From Lottia gigantea (taxonomy: Eukaryota > Mollusca > Gastropoda > Lottiidae), in the NCBI RefSeq assembly GCF_000327385.1, contig NW_008710347.1:836720-900719 (forward strand): DNA of 64,000 bases, given 5' to 3'. Positions 13,001 to 26,100 of the stretch are shown in pieces. A program made the translations under genes and the position numbers. The stretch's first letter is position 1, and each line of letters begins with the position of its first letter. The notes beneath the pieces were generated by a model, which was given only the letters and a program-made list of their open reading frames with translations, was not told the origin of the DNA and searched no databases.

Positions 13001-15007
13001 AAACAGTTCCAAATGAGTCCCAAATTACACATATTTTGTCATACACATAGACGCATGATGCCGATGTTCAGCGTCTTGGATTTGGATTATACTTCTGTCA
13101 TACAGAAACCGTATTCTGGAAAGGAACTGAAATTCCAAGCCGGAAGCATAATACTACAAATGTGTCTTGATTGCTGGTTTTTCATTACTTTTGGACGTAT
13201 CTTTTCGCTTTCTGTTAATCCGTCCAATTTTCGTTCCCTTTTCCACACATCCGCGTATACTAAATACTTAATTGGGTACGTTATCTACAGACTTTGGAGA
13301 TTTCTTTAAGATTGCACTGACCATTGACCTATCTCTTCATAAATTGGTTTACAATGAAATAACCGATTTGATCTCGATTGAATTATAGAAAAGATGAATG
13401 TAACAGAAGAAAAAAGTTCGAGAAGTTAAACATACCTTCAAATTGGAGTCATACACCAAATGAGGATATTTATTCACATTTCCGTGTGGAAGAGGTAAAT
13501 TTCCAAAAGGTTTTCCCGAGACCTTCCACGGATTTTGAAGTTACAATTTCAAATCTGTATTGTAACCTACATGAGATTACGGTGGAATGATTACACAAGC
13601 TTAAATTTCGCGAAATATATTACACATATTCGTTCTCAAAGAGAGTTCATTTTATTCGTGAAGCCATCAAGCACGTTCAAACGCAAAACAATGTTAGGCT
13701 TTTAGAAAATCGTCTTATGTCTTAAATGCAATAGAAACCTTTCTTGATCTCCAAAATTTGTAAATGCAGCTATTTGTATTGTACGCTAGTGAAAACAGCC
13801 AAGAAGAGAACTCGATGGAAAGTCTGTAAACAATAAGCCATAATGTTTAAACAGTCTGCCTGCAAGCCAGCAAGGCTATGATTGTCTGTATTCGCTAGCG
13901 TACAATCCAGTCAAATCGCTGTATACTGTGATACAAGAAAGGTAGCTAATGTAGCCAATGTATAAGGCGAAGATCGTAATAACTTGACATTGTGAAGATG
14001 GTTTGAACGTTAATTTATTGTTTATAGATGCAAATAAAAAATCATAAAATGAATAATTTTTCTTAACCACTTTCAGCTAAACCCAACAAGTGAAGAATAT
14101 TTATCTATTAAGCAAAGTATTGTCAGTGGTAACAATGTTGTCAAAAATATAAGTAGTATAAAAAGAATAGAAAACGTGGAATTGTGGACTGCTTTTTGTG
14201 CGTAAGTATCTAGTGTAATATTCTATCAAAGACATTTCCAGATGGTTAAGTAAATTTAATCTATCATTTCTTCGTAAAACGTTGAAAGCGATCACAAACA
14301 GTTGAAACGACTATATACTCAGTGTGGCGCAGCACTTCGCATTTTTTTCATGTGTTCGAAATAAATCTGGCGACCACGATAGAGATGCATAAGCCAATTT
14401 CTTAGATTCCTTAAAACAAAATTAAGTGAATATACTCAGCTATCTGTTTCACCAGATATAAAGATGTAAGGTAAATACAGTCTTATTCAGTTTGCCTATA
14501 GGTTAATCCGCCTCTGGTCTTATTTTCAGATCGTAATACGTAATTCTTCCTTGGATTTTCATTGGTCCCATATGATATTGTTTTATATCTTGTTTCAGCG
14601 AAAAAGCAATACTGGATAGAAAGTTACAAAGAGATGTTCCTATACAAAGGTTATATCATGGTACAGAAAACAGTATTATAGAAGCTATTTGTAGACAAGG
14701 TTTCGATTGTCGTCTGTCTGGAAGTAGAGTCGGCCATCTTTATGGCAAGGGAGGTTACTTTGGTATAAATTGTGATGTTTCTTGTAACTACTGTGACGAT
14801 AATAATATGTTGTTTATTGTTCAGGCTGTGGTAGGTGATTATACAGTAGGATGTGAAGGCTATCTTCGACCTCCATTAAAAAATCCCTATGATCGCTCTA
14901 GTGCTTTGTATGATGCTTGTGTAGATAATATGAAATCGCCGTCCATGTTTGTATTATTCAATAACAGACAAGTTTATCCTGAATATCTTGTCAGATTTAC
15001 AAGGTAA
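10046..15007 (+). CDS. PARP12/ZAP-like mono-ADP-ribosyltransferase (CCCH fingers, WWE, PARP)
   Basis: Coding exons are 10046-11274, 12251-12425, 12758-12984, 13389-13494, 14077-14201 and 14599-15007. All junctions are GT-AG and join in frame to 756 residues. Five CCCH fingers are readable: C70-C79-C84-H88, C90-C99-C104-H108, C153-C162-C168-H172, C174-C182-C188-H192 and C344-C352-C358-H362. Two WWE domains follow (about 365-405 and 451-543, the second with WIWYWLDNDGKWIEY and RYILDF...KYGTQRKIKRRP). The C-terminal catalytic domain has H641 (YHGT), Y674 (KGGYFG) and a hydrophobic third position, M737 (SMFVLF), where PARP12 has Ile; this H-Y-hydrophobic triad predicts mono-ADP-ribosylation. Fingers 1-4 plus WWE match the RNA- and PAR-binding layout of PARP12/PARP13, which act in antiviral and stress-granule responses in the cytoplasm. 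An acidic Asp/Glu/Ser/Thr tract (about 215-277) separates fingers 4 and 5. The start is the first ATG after a probable 5'-UTR acceptor. Confidence 0.95.
10691..10853 (+). repeat. GAT-rich trinucleotide tract inside PARP exon 1
   Basis: An imperfect (GAT)n/(GAC)n tract in the reading frame encodes nearly continuous Asp with Tyr, Glu, Thr and Ser interruptions. Its repeat structure makes length variation between individuals likely. It encodes the acidic linker between CCCH fingers 4 and 5. Confidence 0.9.
11752..12050. mobile_element. Palindromic MITE family P, full-length copy in PARP intron 1
   Basis: Left arm ATCAAGCTATTACGAACATT, ACTGCGATAGCCACCTT and TATCACAGAATGCAGCGATT. Right arm is the inverse, ending TAATAGCTTGACATTGTGAAGATG at 12050. 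The arms run roughly 100 bp each around a short unique centre. No transposase frame. Its left terminus is more decayed than the right. It lies wholly within the intron 11275-12250. Confidence 0.85.
13768..14000. mobile_element. Palindromic MITE family P, copy in PARP intron 4
   Basis: Contains the inner part of the left arm (ATTGTACGCTAGTGAA), the centre, and a full right arm (GTATTCGCTAGCGTACAATC ... CTTGACATTGTGAAGATG). The outer left arm is absent. The right terminus lies 76 bp before the exon 5 boundary at 14077. Confidence 0.85.
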
Positions 15008-15222
15008 AAGTCGAAATCAGCTGCTGTACAATGTCCAATACGATATATTGTTTTAGTTTTGTTTGTTATATATTAGTTTGTTAATTATTCTATCTTTTTT
15101 TTTCAAAGTATCAAACCAATATATCTTACCAAAAAAATTAAGAAAAATATTTTCGACAAAAAAAAAATTCAACAATTTTAAAAACTCTTTTTTCTTTGTA
15201 AATATTGTTGTTTTATTTAGTG

Positions 15223-15228
15223 AATAAA
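15223..15228 (+). terminator. Polyadenylation signal AATAAA, PARP gene
   Basis: AATAAA lies 216 bp after the PARP stop codon, in the usual range, with T-rich sequence around it. It is the first canonical signal downstream. Confidence 0.55.
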
Positions 15229-17175
15229 ACAGAGAAGAGAGTTTTTATGATATTTAACATCCCACATCCCTTCGAGGGAAATGGTTTTAGTTATCAAAAA
15301 ACACGGAGAGAAAGAGTTTTATCTGACTTATTAACCGACAACCCCATTAAACTAGCCCCATTTGCTAGTTTTTTTTTTATATAAAAAACAATAAATAATA
15401 ATAACAACGTGCGCAACTCGTGCCTCAAGATTCGATCAGTTTATCAACCAGTGAGCTAGACTTTGGAGTTTGACATGTATAATTTGGACTCTCTTAAATA
15501 AACAAGGACACATTACGCCACATGCAAAAGAATCCCGTGAGCCGAGGTAAATGAGTGATAATGTTGGACATGAGGCCCTATTATACCCAATCTCATTTAA
15601 AATACCTAATGTGAAACAAAACGCATCGCATGAACACTACTTGCACCTAATAGTGTCCATAAATCCAAAACATTCCCAGAAAAAGACGGTTTAAGGCAAA
15701 GGGGAGCAACTCGCATTTACAAAAGTAGTCAATTCATTCGGCGAGCAGTGAGCTTGACTTTATGTGTAATAAGGCCTTCTGTAGTTTAATTGCTATATAT
15801 AATATAATCCATGGGATTATCGATATTTTTTATTATTCATACATATCTTGAATATTGCATGTTGTTTTATATATCAAACCTTTTTGTTCTAATATATTAT
15901 ACATTTGACTTACTCAAGACTTCATCAACTCACATGATCACACCAAATCGAATGAAAATTGCAGCTTCTGTTCTGCCCCCGTCAAATGCGAAATTTTCAA
16001 AAACATTATTATGATGACACTTATTTTGACGAGTTTTTACAAGTCAAGGGCAATCACACAAAAACCATTATTCGAAAAACTTTCCAAGATGTCATATAAA
16101 TGATCACCCCCAAGTTTCATTAAAATAAGATGGAAACTATAGTCTCTATTGTGCTAAAAAACAAACCCAAGGCGCGTTTTTCAAAGTCAAGGGCAATAAC
16201 TCAAAAGCCGTTAATCGAAAAATTTGTCCAAGATCTCATCGATATAAAAGATGAGAACAAATTTCATGAAAATCAGATACAAACGAAAAACAAACAAAAT
16301 GTTAACAGACGTGGCCGATGGACGGACAAAGGTAACGGTAATAAATGCTCACATTTCTACGTGAGAGTATGAGGCCAAAAGCCAAGTTAAATGACGTATT
16401 AATATGCCAAGCACAATTAATCAAGTACGATCATCGAAAAATCACAAATAGTATATATACTCAAAAGAGATACACAAGCATGTATAAAGTTTTAACACAA
16501 GCCGATTGCCATCACAAGACAACTTTTGGCTTATTTTTAAAGTCAAGGGTAATAACTCAGAAAAACTGCATCGAAAATTCGCATATATCGAACTCCTCTG
16601 AGGTGTCACAAATGTCCATATGCAATGCATACCAGCTTTGGTCAAAATCGGATGAAAACTGTAACCTCTATCGTGTTCACAAGTCAATTGTGGCGACGAC
16701 ATTATATTTCAAGTATAATATTGGTGCAGAAAAATGTAATTCTAAAAATAATTCAAAGCAAACATAACTACCTTGTACTATATGCATATTCTTCATAAAT
16801 GTTACTCATTTGACGCACAATGACAGTGTCATGTTTTCATTGAAAGATTGCCTCAAAGTTTTAACATTTTCAACCAATCTAAATAGGTTATTTGTTTACT
16901 CTTAGTATCAACTATATAGAAAGGGTATTATAATATATCTATCTACAGAGGTATAATATCAACACTCAGTCTTACAGCAGCCTTGTGACCGCCACATTCA
17001 ATTACCTGCACGTTTTTCTATTTAAGTTGGGCCAATTGAAACTCATACTCAGAGGATTCGAAGAATTTGAATTCAATATTGGAGCGACATTACATTTCTA
17101 TTGTGTTTCAAGGAAGGATGGAACAATAACTCACGATTTGTAAACTGACTTAAGACAACTTTTAGCAACTTCATT
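15229..17175. repeat. PARP-aminopeptidase spacer with molluscan CAAGGGCAATAACTC repeats
   Basis: The spacer has no recognisable gene. From about 15950 to 16770 it carries three diverged units built around AAGTCAAGGGCAATAACTC (16045, 16188 and 16544), each followed by a run of type 'aaa(a/g)ccattaatcgaaaaa' and 'ccaagatctcat'. Open frames of 80-140 codons across this stretch come from the repeat units and are not genes. The promoter of the aminopeptidase must lie in the right end, but no element is clear. Confidence 0.6.
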
Positions 17176-20100
17176 ATGGAATTTCGAGACAGAAGTAAAG
17201 TGCAGATTAACAAAAGGATTATTTATTTGTTTGTGTTTTTATTTATTGCTATACCAGTGATAGTTGGTTGTCTAGTTTGGCATTTCACGAAGAATTCGTA
17301 CAATACGTCAGCAACTACGGACAGCATAAAAGGAGAAGATGGTAGCACTACAAGCATGACGTCAACAACTCCTGGATATTATCCTGATGAACCCTGGAGA
17401 AACCTACGTCTACCTCGCACCATTCTTCCAGTACACTATGACTTAACACTGTATCCAGATTTTTATGAAAATAATGGTTGGTTTTATGGTAACGAAACCA
17501 TTACGATTCGTCTTGATGAATCTTCGAAATATATTCTAGTACATTACAAATTTATGAATATTACTAAAACAGAATTACGAGAAGCTGGAACAAATAATCA
17601 GATTGATATTGCTCGAACATTTACCAATGAAGAGAATCAATTTTGGGTAGTTCAAACTTCTACAGATATTGCAAAAGGAAGTATGGTCGATTTATACTTG
17701 GAATTTGATGGATCGTTGACAAATGCTATAGTTGGTTTTTATAAGAGTACATACGTTAATTCTATTACTAATGAAACCAGGTAAGATTACTTATTTCAAA
17801 AATCATCGAAACTTCGTATTACACTGTCTATATTTGTACATAGGTTTAGCCAGGTACACCATCGTCCATTGTTTTTGCATCTTCACAATGTCAAACTATT
17901 ACGAACTTCTTCTTACACCTTGACTGCAATAGCCACCTTTCTTGTATCATGGAATGTAGCGATTTGATTGGATTGTACGCCAGCGAATACAGCCAATCAT
18001 AGCCATCGACAGACGGACTGTAAACATCATATCTTATTGTCTACGGACTTTAGAACTATCGAGGACTCTGATTGGTTGTATACACTAACGTACAATCCAA
18101 TCGCTGTATTTGCAAACCTCTGTGACACAAGAAAGGTGGCTATTGTAGTCAAGTATGGATTTCTTTGTCAATTTCATTCCTTATTTCTATTCGTTTCGGT
18201 TGGGTGTTATGTTATGTAAGTGCAACGAAAATGTATGGAATGTAATTTTAGTATAGTTTTTCTGACAGTTTAACCGAGTTTATATTTAATTATTCATGTC
18301 TTTACTTATCCCAATTTCCATGCACCTGTAATGCACATTTTTACCAAAGTGTCTGCAGTGGCAGATCTATAACAACAGGTGCAAATGAATTCTAATTTTA
18401 TAAAAGACATTCTGACTTTTGACAATGTTCCCCTTTTCTTTTGCTCCAAAGTACATACAAAGCGTCTATATATCAAGTCTTTAAGTCTTTAATATTACGT
18501 CTAATGGGGCTAAGATGCATACGGTTCCGAATAAGAATAGTGGTCATAAGTTTCGAACGCAGGTCTCATACAGCTGAGTGGTAAGTTGCGTTCGGTTCTC
18601 ATTATTTGCAACATGACGCATACGCAACTGCGTGTGAGGGCACCTTAAAACGCTTCCTACGCCTTAATAACAAACGTTTTTAATTAACCTTAGCAATTAA
18701 AAGTTATTTAGAATGATTAATGGTATAGCACGTTCTTCATTGTCGAATTATTTACATGGTGCTAAATCTTCCGTGGCAGTGTACATAAACTGTTTCTTAA
18801 ATTAGACGCTTAATGGTTTTAAAAGTGATAAAAATCATTTTCAAATCAAGAGCTTCTTAAATAACGTTATACTTTCACATTGGTAGCATTAAAAAAGACG
18901 ACACCCAATTCAAAACGTTTGATATTATACTCTGGGCCGTATGCAGCACTCGTACTAAACATTAACTTTGACTAAAGTTGGATTTAAGCCGAACTTTGAG
19001 TGTGTACCGCTCAAACTTGTTGTGCTTAACATTTACTTTCAAACGTATAAAATGAAAGCTGTGGAAAAGTTACCTCGGTAGATGACTTCAGCTAAACTTT
19101 ATGTCGGACATGTATTGCAATTGCCATTGCTATCTTACATACTTATATAGCTGTGAATGAATGACTTGATCTACCAGTGCCAAATTTGTATGCTATAAAA
19201 TAGCGCATATACATGTGTGATTGGATGAAAACTAAAAACTCTGGAAAAAATATTAATTGCAACAACAACGGTCTATAATAACTTTTGTCACGAAATCAAT
19301 ACTTTGTTAAGTACGGCTTTAAATAAAAAAAACGTGCATACCAAATAAAGTTAAGTCTGTCTTAATCTTTACTTTAAATAGTCAGACTTTAACCAAAGTT
19401 TAACGTATACAACCCTTTACACAAAACACACTTTCTCCTTTGTGCATTATTCAATACAGGATGTGTTCGGTTAAATAATTATTATGCAGAGACATGTATT
19501 GCATTGTAAATAACTTGACATAATTTCATTCAAATAACTCAAACATATAATTGTGTTAACTTGATGGAGAACCACCACAAAATTTTACTGCCTAGTAGTG
19601 CGAAGTAGTTTTACATGGACTGCTTGAAACAAACCTTGAGTACTGACTGAACCTATTGTCAAAATGGTTTCAATTTAAATATCAGGTTTCTGTAATGGTC
19701 GTATTAAATTGGAACCATCCATAAGATGGAACCAAAGCCATAATACATTACAAATGAATTAATCAATGAATGGAATCGTGTTTAAAAGTTGATTAAGAAG
19801 ACGACGTAACAGAATGCCCAAAACAACTAAATTCATGCAAATAGCATATTGAGAACGAAAACCTATATGTATATTCGAATATAAACTGAATTTCGACCAA
19901 CAAAGTTGCTTATACAATCCAAAACTAGACATGGATTTTGGATTCAGATGTTATAGATTCATTTTGGTTTGGGGTCATTAATCATGCAAATCAGGAACGA
20001 ATTAGTATATCAATTGGTTTTAGAAAAGCTGAAAGTTAATGAGAAACAATAGAATAGGCACATTGATTGATTACTTCTAATAATTATATACATCTGAACA

Positions 20101-23100
20101 CAAAATGCTGCTACAAGATTCAGTACAAATTAAAATTAGTTATCTATTTTAGATAAAGATAAAATTTAATCTATCAGTTGACATTTAAATCACATCTTAA
20201 ATATCTATTTTAAAAATATTTAACATAAATGTATAATATTGTTGTATAAGTTTTTAACTGGGATGATTTAGATCAAGTTTTGTCACATGTTATATCTTTG
20301 TTAAGTCAATACTGTTTGAACTTACTGACCAAAAACTGTGTGGTTTCACTTTCTTACCATGTGTTTGACCACAGAGTCTGACCAGTAGACATGTTTCACA
20401 CCTTTGATGTCAATCTTTGATCTATGACCTTTTATGAAATCAATTACATCTAACATATCATGTTCATATTGATTGCTGTTTCCTCAGCAGGATTGAAAAC
20501 GTCATTGTTTGCAGAAGCTCGAAATTCATATCGGTTTGAAGGGTTCTAGGACTTACTGAAATTCCAATTCGTGACCTTGCTCATCTATACAATGTCAAGC
20601 TATACGAACTTCGTCTTAAACCTTGACTGCAATAACCACTTTTTGTGGTTTGATTGGAACTTTATGGCTTATGTCTCCAAACTGTCTGTCGAAGACTCTG
20701 ATTGGCTGTATTCGCTACTGTACAATCCAACCAAATCGGTGCATTTACAAACTTCTGTGAAACAAGAACGTTGGTTATTGTTAAGATACCGAATTATCGT
20801 AATAGCTTGGTAAGATGAGCCTTATTCTGTCCTAATGTTCTTTTATTCTTGTAGAAATTTAGCCACATCGAAATTTGAACCTGTTGATGCCAGAAGAGCA
20901 TTCCCATGTTTTGATGAGCCAAATATTAAAGCTGAGTACACGATAAGATTAGTCCACAGACCAGAGTATACACCTTTATCCAATATGCCAGTGGTAAGAT
21001 CTTTAAGAACCTTTCAGGATTGGTTCAGGTCGTTCATGCGATTGGCAGAATCTGATAGCAACTTGAAATTCACCGACTGCTAGCAACAGTCGAAGAATCT
21101 GTCCAATCGCTGAAATCAATGAAACTGGACACAGCGATCACTATAATCGTAGGTGTCATCTGTTGCTCGTATTCTACATTCATGAACAACAAAATGAACT
21201 GCTCGTGGACCGGATCTGATCCGATTAAATGTTTTGTATTGCCAGTCAACCTGAGCCCACCTTTACTCTAATACAGTAACACAGTCAACTGAGTCCACAG
21301 ACGTTTTGGATTTGTTTTCTGGCTGTCTTTTATGACTAATTGATTTTACTTGAGTCATGGGCGCACAGAATACACCAAGCAAGAGACTCGGGATCAAAAG
21401 GGTGTCATCAAATACGAAATAATCAGACGCACTGACCAATCAAATCAAACAGCTGTTCTGTTGTTGCAGAAATCTAAAGGCCAGTCGATTTGGCAACAAG
21501 AATCGAGGATATCCAAGAAGAGAATTTTTCTGATCTGGCAATTCTTCTTTTCTCAGGGCATTTGAGCGTCCACATAGAAAATCTTTTTCGATAATAAAAT
21601 TTAGTTGTCGCATCGGTGGAACTTTTGCATTCATTTGCGAACATATCGGTTTGTTCTATTTAGAACCATTTGCTTTGGAGTATTCGAATGTTAGATAATT
21701 TGTCTTATTGTAGGATAGCACAAGCGATTTTGCGACTAATTTGGTGCGGACAACGTTTAAAAAATCTGTTAAAATGAGCACTTATTTGGTTTGTTTTATT
21801 GTATGTGATTTTAAATATATAGAAGTTAACACGACTACAAATAGAACGGTGAGTGCGTTTTGTGATATTGTTTTGGAAATGACAAAAGGCGGCAGTTGGA
21901 ACTTGAATCTTGATCCCAGCCTTCTATCCATTTGCACGCACTAAATGATAATCGGATGAGTGTCTTGTTATCGCCATTGATTATACTGATGATGCAGTCA
22001 TTGTTGTTACTGATTATACTGTCGATGCAGTCGTTGCTATTGATTTTACTGATGATGTTAATGAAGACTGTGTTGACCTCACTGATGATTATGTTGTGCT
22101 CATATTTCATCGAGCTCAATAAAATTCAGTAGTGAAGTACCTTAAATTCACTTTTATATTTCATGAGTACTTACTTCAGTACAGTTAATGATTTAAAGTT
22201 ACATTTTAGACTTTGATATATCATTTTGTGTCCACTTGAATAGATATGAAAACTGTTTCAAGTTGATATTGTCATATTTTATAGTTAAGAGTTTACGCTA
22301 CCCCTGATAAAATAGACCAAGCTAGTTATGCACTCAACGTAAGTAAACATACTATGGAATATTATGAGAAGATATTTGATCTGCCTTATCCACTCCCTAA
22401 ACAAGGTAAGTGATATATAGGACGTGTCATATCAACATTATTTACATCTCATTATCTTTTTAAAGATGGCTTCCCTCTTTTGTTTTTCTCATTAATATGA
22501 GCTCGGTCGATTTGGGTATTGGGGAAGATCTTAATGTGAAATAATTGCATTACATTTTAGGGAAATTAGGGCTTCATAAAGCTCCTTGGTTGTAATCTCG
22601 TTTTTATCCAAAAGGACATTTAGACATTACCGCAAGTGCGAAAGGTGCAAAAGCATTAAGTGAAACTGTTGGTTACAATGAATGGATGTCGAGGGATTTT
22701 CGTCAACAAATGTGAATAGACAATGAAATATAAAATCGTCATTCAACCATGAGAATATGTATTATAAAACCAAACTGGCAAATGAGATCCAAAAAGTGAT
22801 GAGTATCAATCGAATACCTTACAGATCAAGAAATTGGTTAACCCATGTTAAGACTATTTTTTGTTGTTATAGATATGATTGCTATTCCTGATTTTGTATC
22901 TGGTGCTATGGAACACTGGGGTTTGATAACATACCGAGAGACCAATTTACTATATGATGAAAACAGTGCTTCCTCCGCTAACAAACAACGTGTTGCAGCA
23001 GTTATAGCTCATGAAGTAGCTCATCAGGTAGGTTCTTGTCATTGGCCCGAGTGCTCCGCAGCTATAGCTATGTTTGAAGGAAATCTCTTTGAAAACATCT

Positions 23101-26100
23101 CTCTGTTAAGTAGGACCTAGCGTTAGATTCGACTCCTTTCAGTATTCCTAATTGCTCATGCAGATTACAAAATGTTATGCATATCATGTATAGACAACCA
23201 TTAACCTCCTCATCCGTAGTGTTATGAATATTATTCATACAATTGCCTATATATCGTACGTTTCAGTATTTATCAAACGTGTCTAATGGTGTTGTTTCTA
23301 AGATAATAGGCAAGGGTAATATCAAACTTGATCGTTAGATGAATACAGGATTATTATGCATCATATTATACAATCATAAGGTTTGTGCAATATCTAAAAT
23401 GTACTATTACAGTGGTTTGGTAACATTGTTACCATGGATTGGTGGGATGATCTCTGGTTAAATGAAGGTTTCGCCAGTTTTATGGAATATATCGGAGTTT
23501 CTTCATATGAAACTGACTGGGATATGGTAAGTTGGTAACATATTTTGACTGAAAGTGTAAGTACAAACGTAGATGTAACGTTCGAAATGAAGTTAAAGAA
23601 AGACACCTTTCCTCATTTTCAACAAGGGAGATAATAAACTATCCAAGTAAATGATATAGAGTGAGAAAGGTTGCAATACATAATCCAAAAGACTTGAAAA
23701 AATGGAAAACAGATTGGAATCGAATCGAATCAAGCGATGGCATGAGATGTTTATAATATATGGTCTATATTAGTTTCACAATAATGCAGGGTTTAATTCA
23801 AGTGGTATCGTACCACAATTTGCGATTAAATATAACCTTTTTTGCGACTCAATATATCTTAGGATAAGCAAAAATTAGAAGATCATTTCCAATTGCATAA
23901 TTACTACAGACCGTCTAATCTAAAAATTGCTGGATCCAATATATTTTACAATTTGATTAGTGCTGTTGATTGTCATTATTATACTGTTTTAGACGCCATT
24001 GGCCATCGATATGAAATCTACAACCTGAGCATTTTGAATTACTGCTGAATATTTATGAGATGCCAATCAAAATTTTTAATTTAAATAGTAACGTTTCATA
24101 TACGTTTTATTTCAAGGGAAGCAATTCTCTGCAATTTTATTTGACCACTGAGGATACTTATGTGAGCTGGGGTTATTTAGACGGTAGGCAGGGGAGGCTG
24201 TTGGGGGTATTCTCTTATATTGAGAGATACTCATTGTACCTCCGTGCAATGCTTCGAATTACAGTACTCCGAAGACTTATTAGGTGTTGCCGTCTTTCAT
24301 CTCTCTTGACGTTAAGACTCTCGCTCGAATTGGACTAGGGACTTAAATTGAACTCTCTTTTCCACTCACTCTTTTTTTCCTGTCTCTTCTTCCATCCTCT
24401 CTTTTCCACTCTCTCTTTTGTCCTGTCTCTTCGTCCACCCTCTCTTTTGTCCTGTCTCTTCGTCCACCCTTTCTTTTGTCCTGTCTCTTCTTCCATCCTC
24501 TCTTTTGTCCTGTCTCTTCTTCCACCCTCTCTTTTTTTCCTCTCTCTTTTTTCCTGTCTTCTTCCATCCTCTCTTTTGTCCTGCCTCTTCTTAAATCCTC
24601 TCTATTGTCCTGTCTCTTTTACCATACTCTCTATTCTACTGTTTCTTTTACCATACTCTCAATTGTACTGTTTCTTTTACCATACTCTCAATTGTACTGC
24701 CATGACTTAATTCCTCTCTTCTTTGCAACTTTCTTGTTCTTCCCTATCTCATCAATAATGATGGGGAATTAATTTACTATTATCAGATGGACCAATTTTT
24801 AACAGCCGATCTACAACCAGTGATGGAAACCGATGCCGGTCTCGAATCTCACCCTATCGTAGTTCCAGTTCAAAAACCCAGTGAAATAAACGAAGTCTTT
24901 GATGCTATATCATACCAAAAGGTAAATAGTTCTAGTTTAATAACACTTCGGCTATATTTTATTTTAAACCTTCTTGGTGTATCGATCATTTCAGATCATG
25001 ATACGTCTTGTCTGTTTTGTTTTGTAAAACTGGATAGCTCCCTGTGATTACTGATGTAGAAGCATTGCGGTATTATGTTCTACTTACGGATTTAAATATA
25101 TTCAATCCAGTTTTAAAGAGACATTGATTCGTCGTACTGTTACTATTTATATATATGACTTATTTTAGGGTTCCTCTGTTATAAGGATGATGGAATCTAT
25201 TATGGGAAAAGACAAATTTTTCCAGGGTGTTGCGGTAAGAATATTTAAGTTAACAAAGTAAACTATTTCCGCAAAGACTACATAGTTAAAGGTAATGGTT
25301 TGTGTGATGACATATATGTCGGATCAAGCAAAGACAAGTCATTTTAACTTGGTCATTAACGTGGATAATTCTAAATAAACGTGGATTTGACGACTCAAAC
25401 GGACGGGTGAGCTGTGAACATTTTAAGCTTAGCTAAAAGATTCCCGTTTCTGAGACTATTGGCACGTACGATTGATCAAGCGGATTGCGAATGCGTCCCT
25501 TTATATAATTGTATCTATTGACTATTGACTTTCAACCAGCAACTTTTTCAAAATTTTCATCTAGCAAATTATTGTATGCATAGCAGTCATCTATATGTTT
25601 TATTCTTCCGTTTAGAAATATTTAAAGCAATATGAATGGGGCAATGCTATAACAGACAACTTATGGCAGTCTTTGAGTGAGGTAAGTTAGATATTTGAGT
25701 GAGTTTATCTGCTTTCCCGGTGTTTTCCGGATTTCCAAGTGTCTCTTCATTGCGTTGTAGTGTTGTTATCAGCCACGCACTGACTTTCAGTGCTAACAAG
25801 GGGAGTTCAGACACAGTCCAACGTCCAATCTTGACATAAAATACGCTGATATACACGTATATCAAAAAGGAAATGTGCGTTTAAAATCTTGCAATTAGAG
25901 ACCACCTTATATAGCAAACGCGATTCTCTATATAAAGTATAAAACATGAAGGATAAATGTATGATTCAACTATATTTTAAAGGTTGAAGGCTCGCTTGAC
26001 GTGAAACATATAATGGATACATGGACACGACAGATGGGATATCCTTATATAAATATATCTTATTCTCCACCATCAGCAACAGGACAAACTACAGTTACAG

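Noticed and set aside
16130-16767. 80- and 140-codon + strand frames
   Set aside because: They run through diverged CAAGGGCAATAACTC repeat units; no protein motif.
17968-18219. 83-codon + strand frame in aminopeptidase intron 1
   Set aside because: Lies inside a palindromic MITE copy.
24343-24772. Long frames on both strands (Phe/Leu/Ser-rich and Arg/Lys/Glu-rich)
   Set aside because: Translations of the pyrimidine minisatellite with no start context, motif or splice signal.
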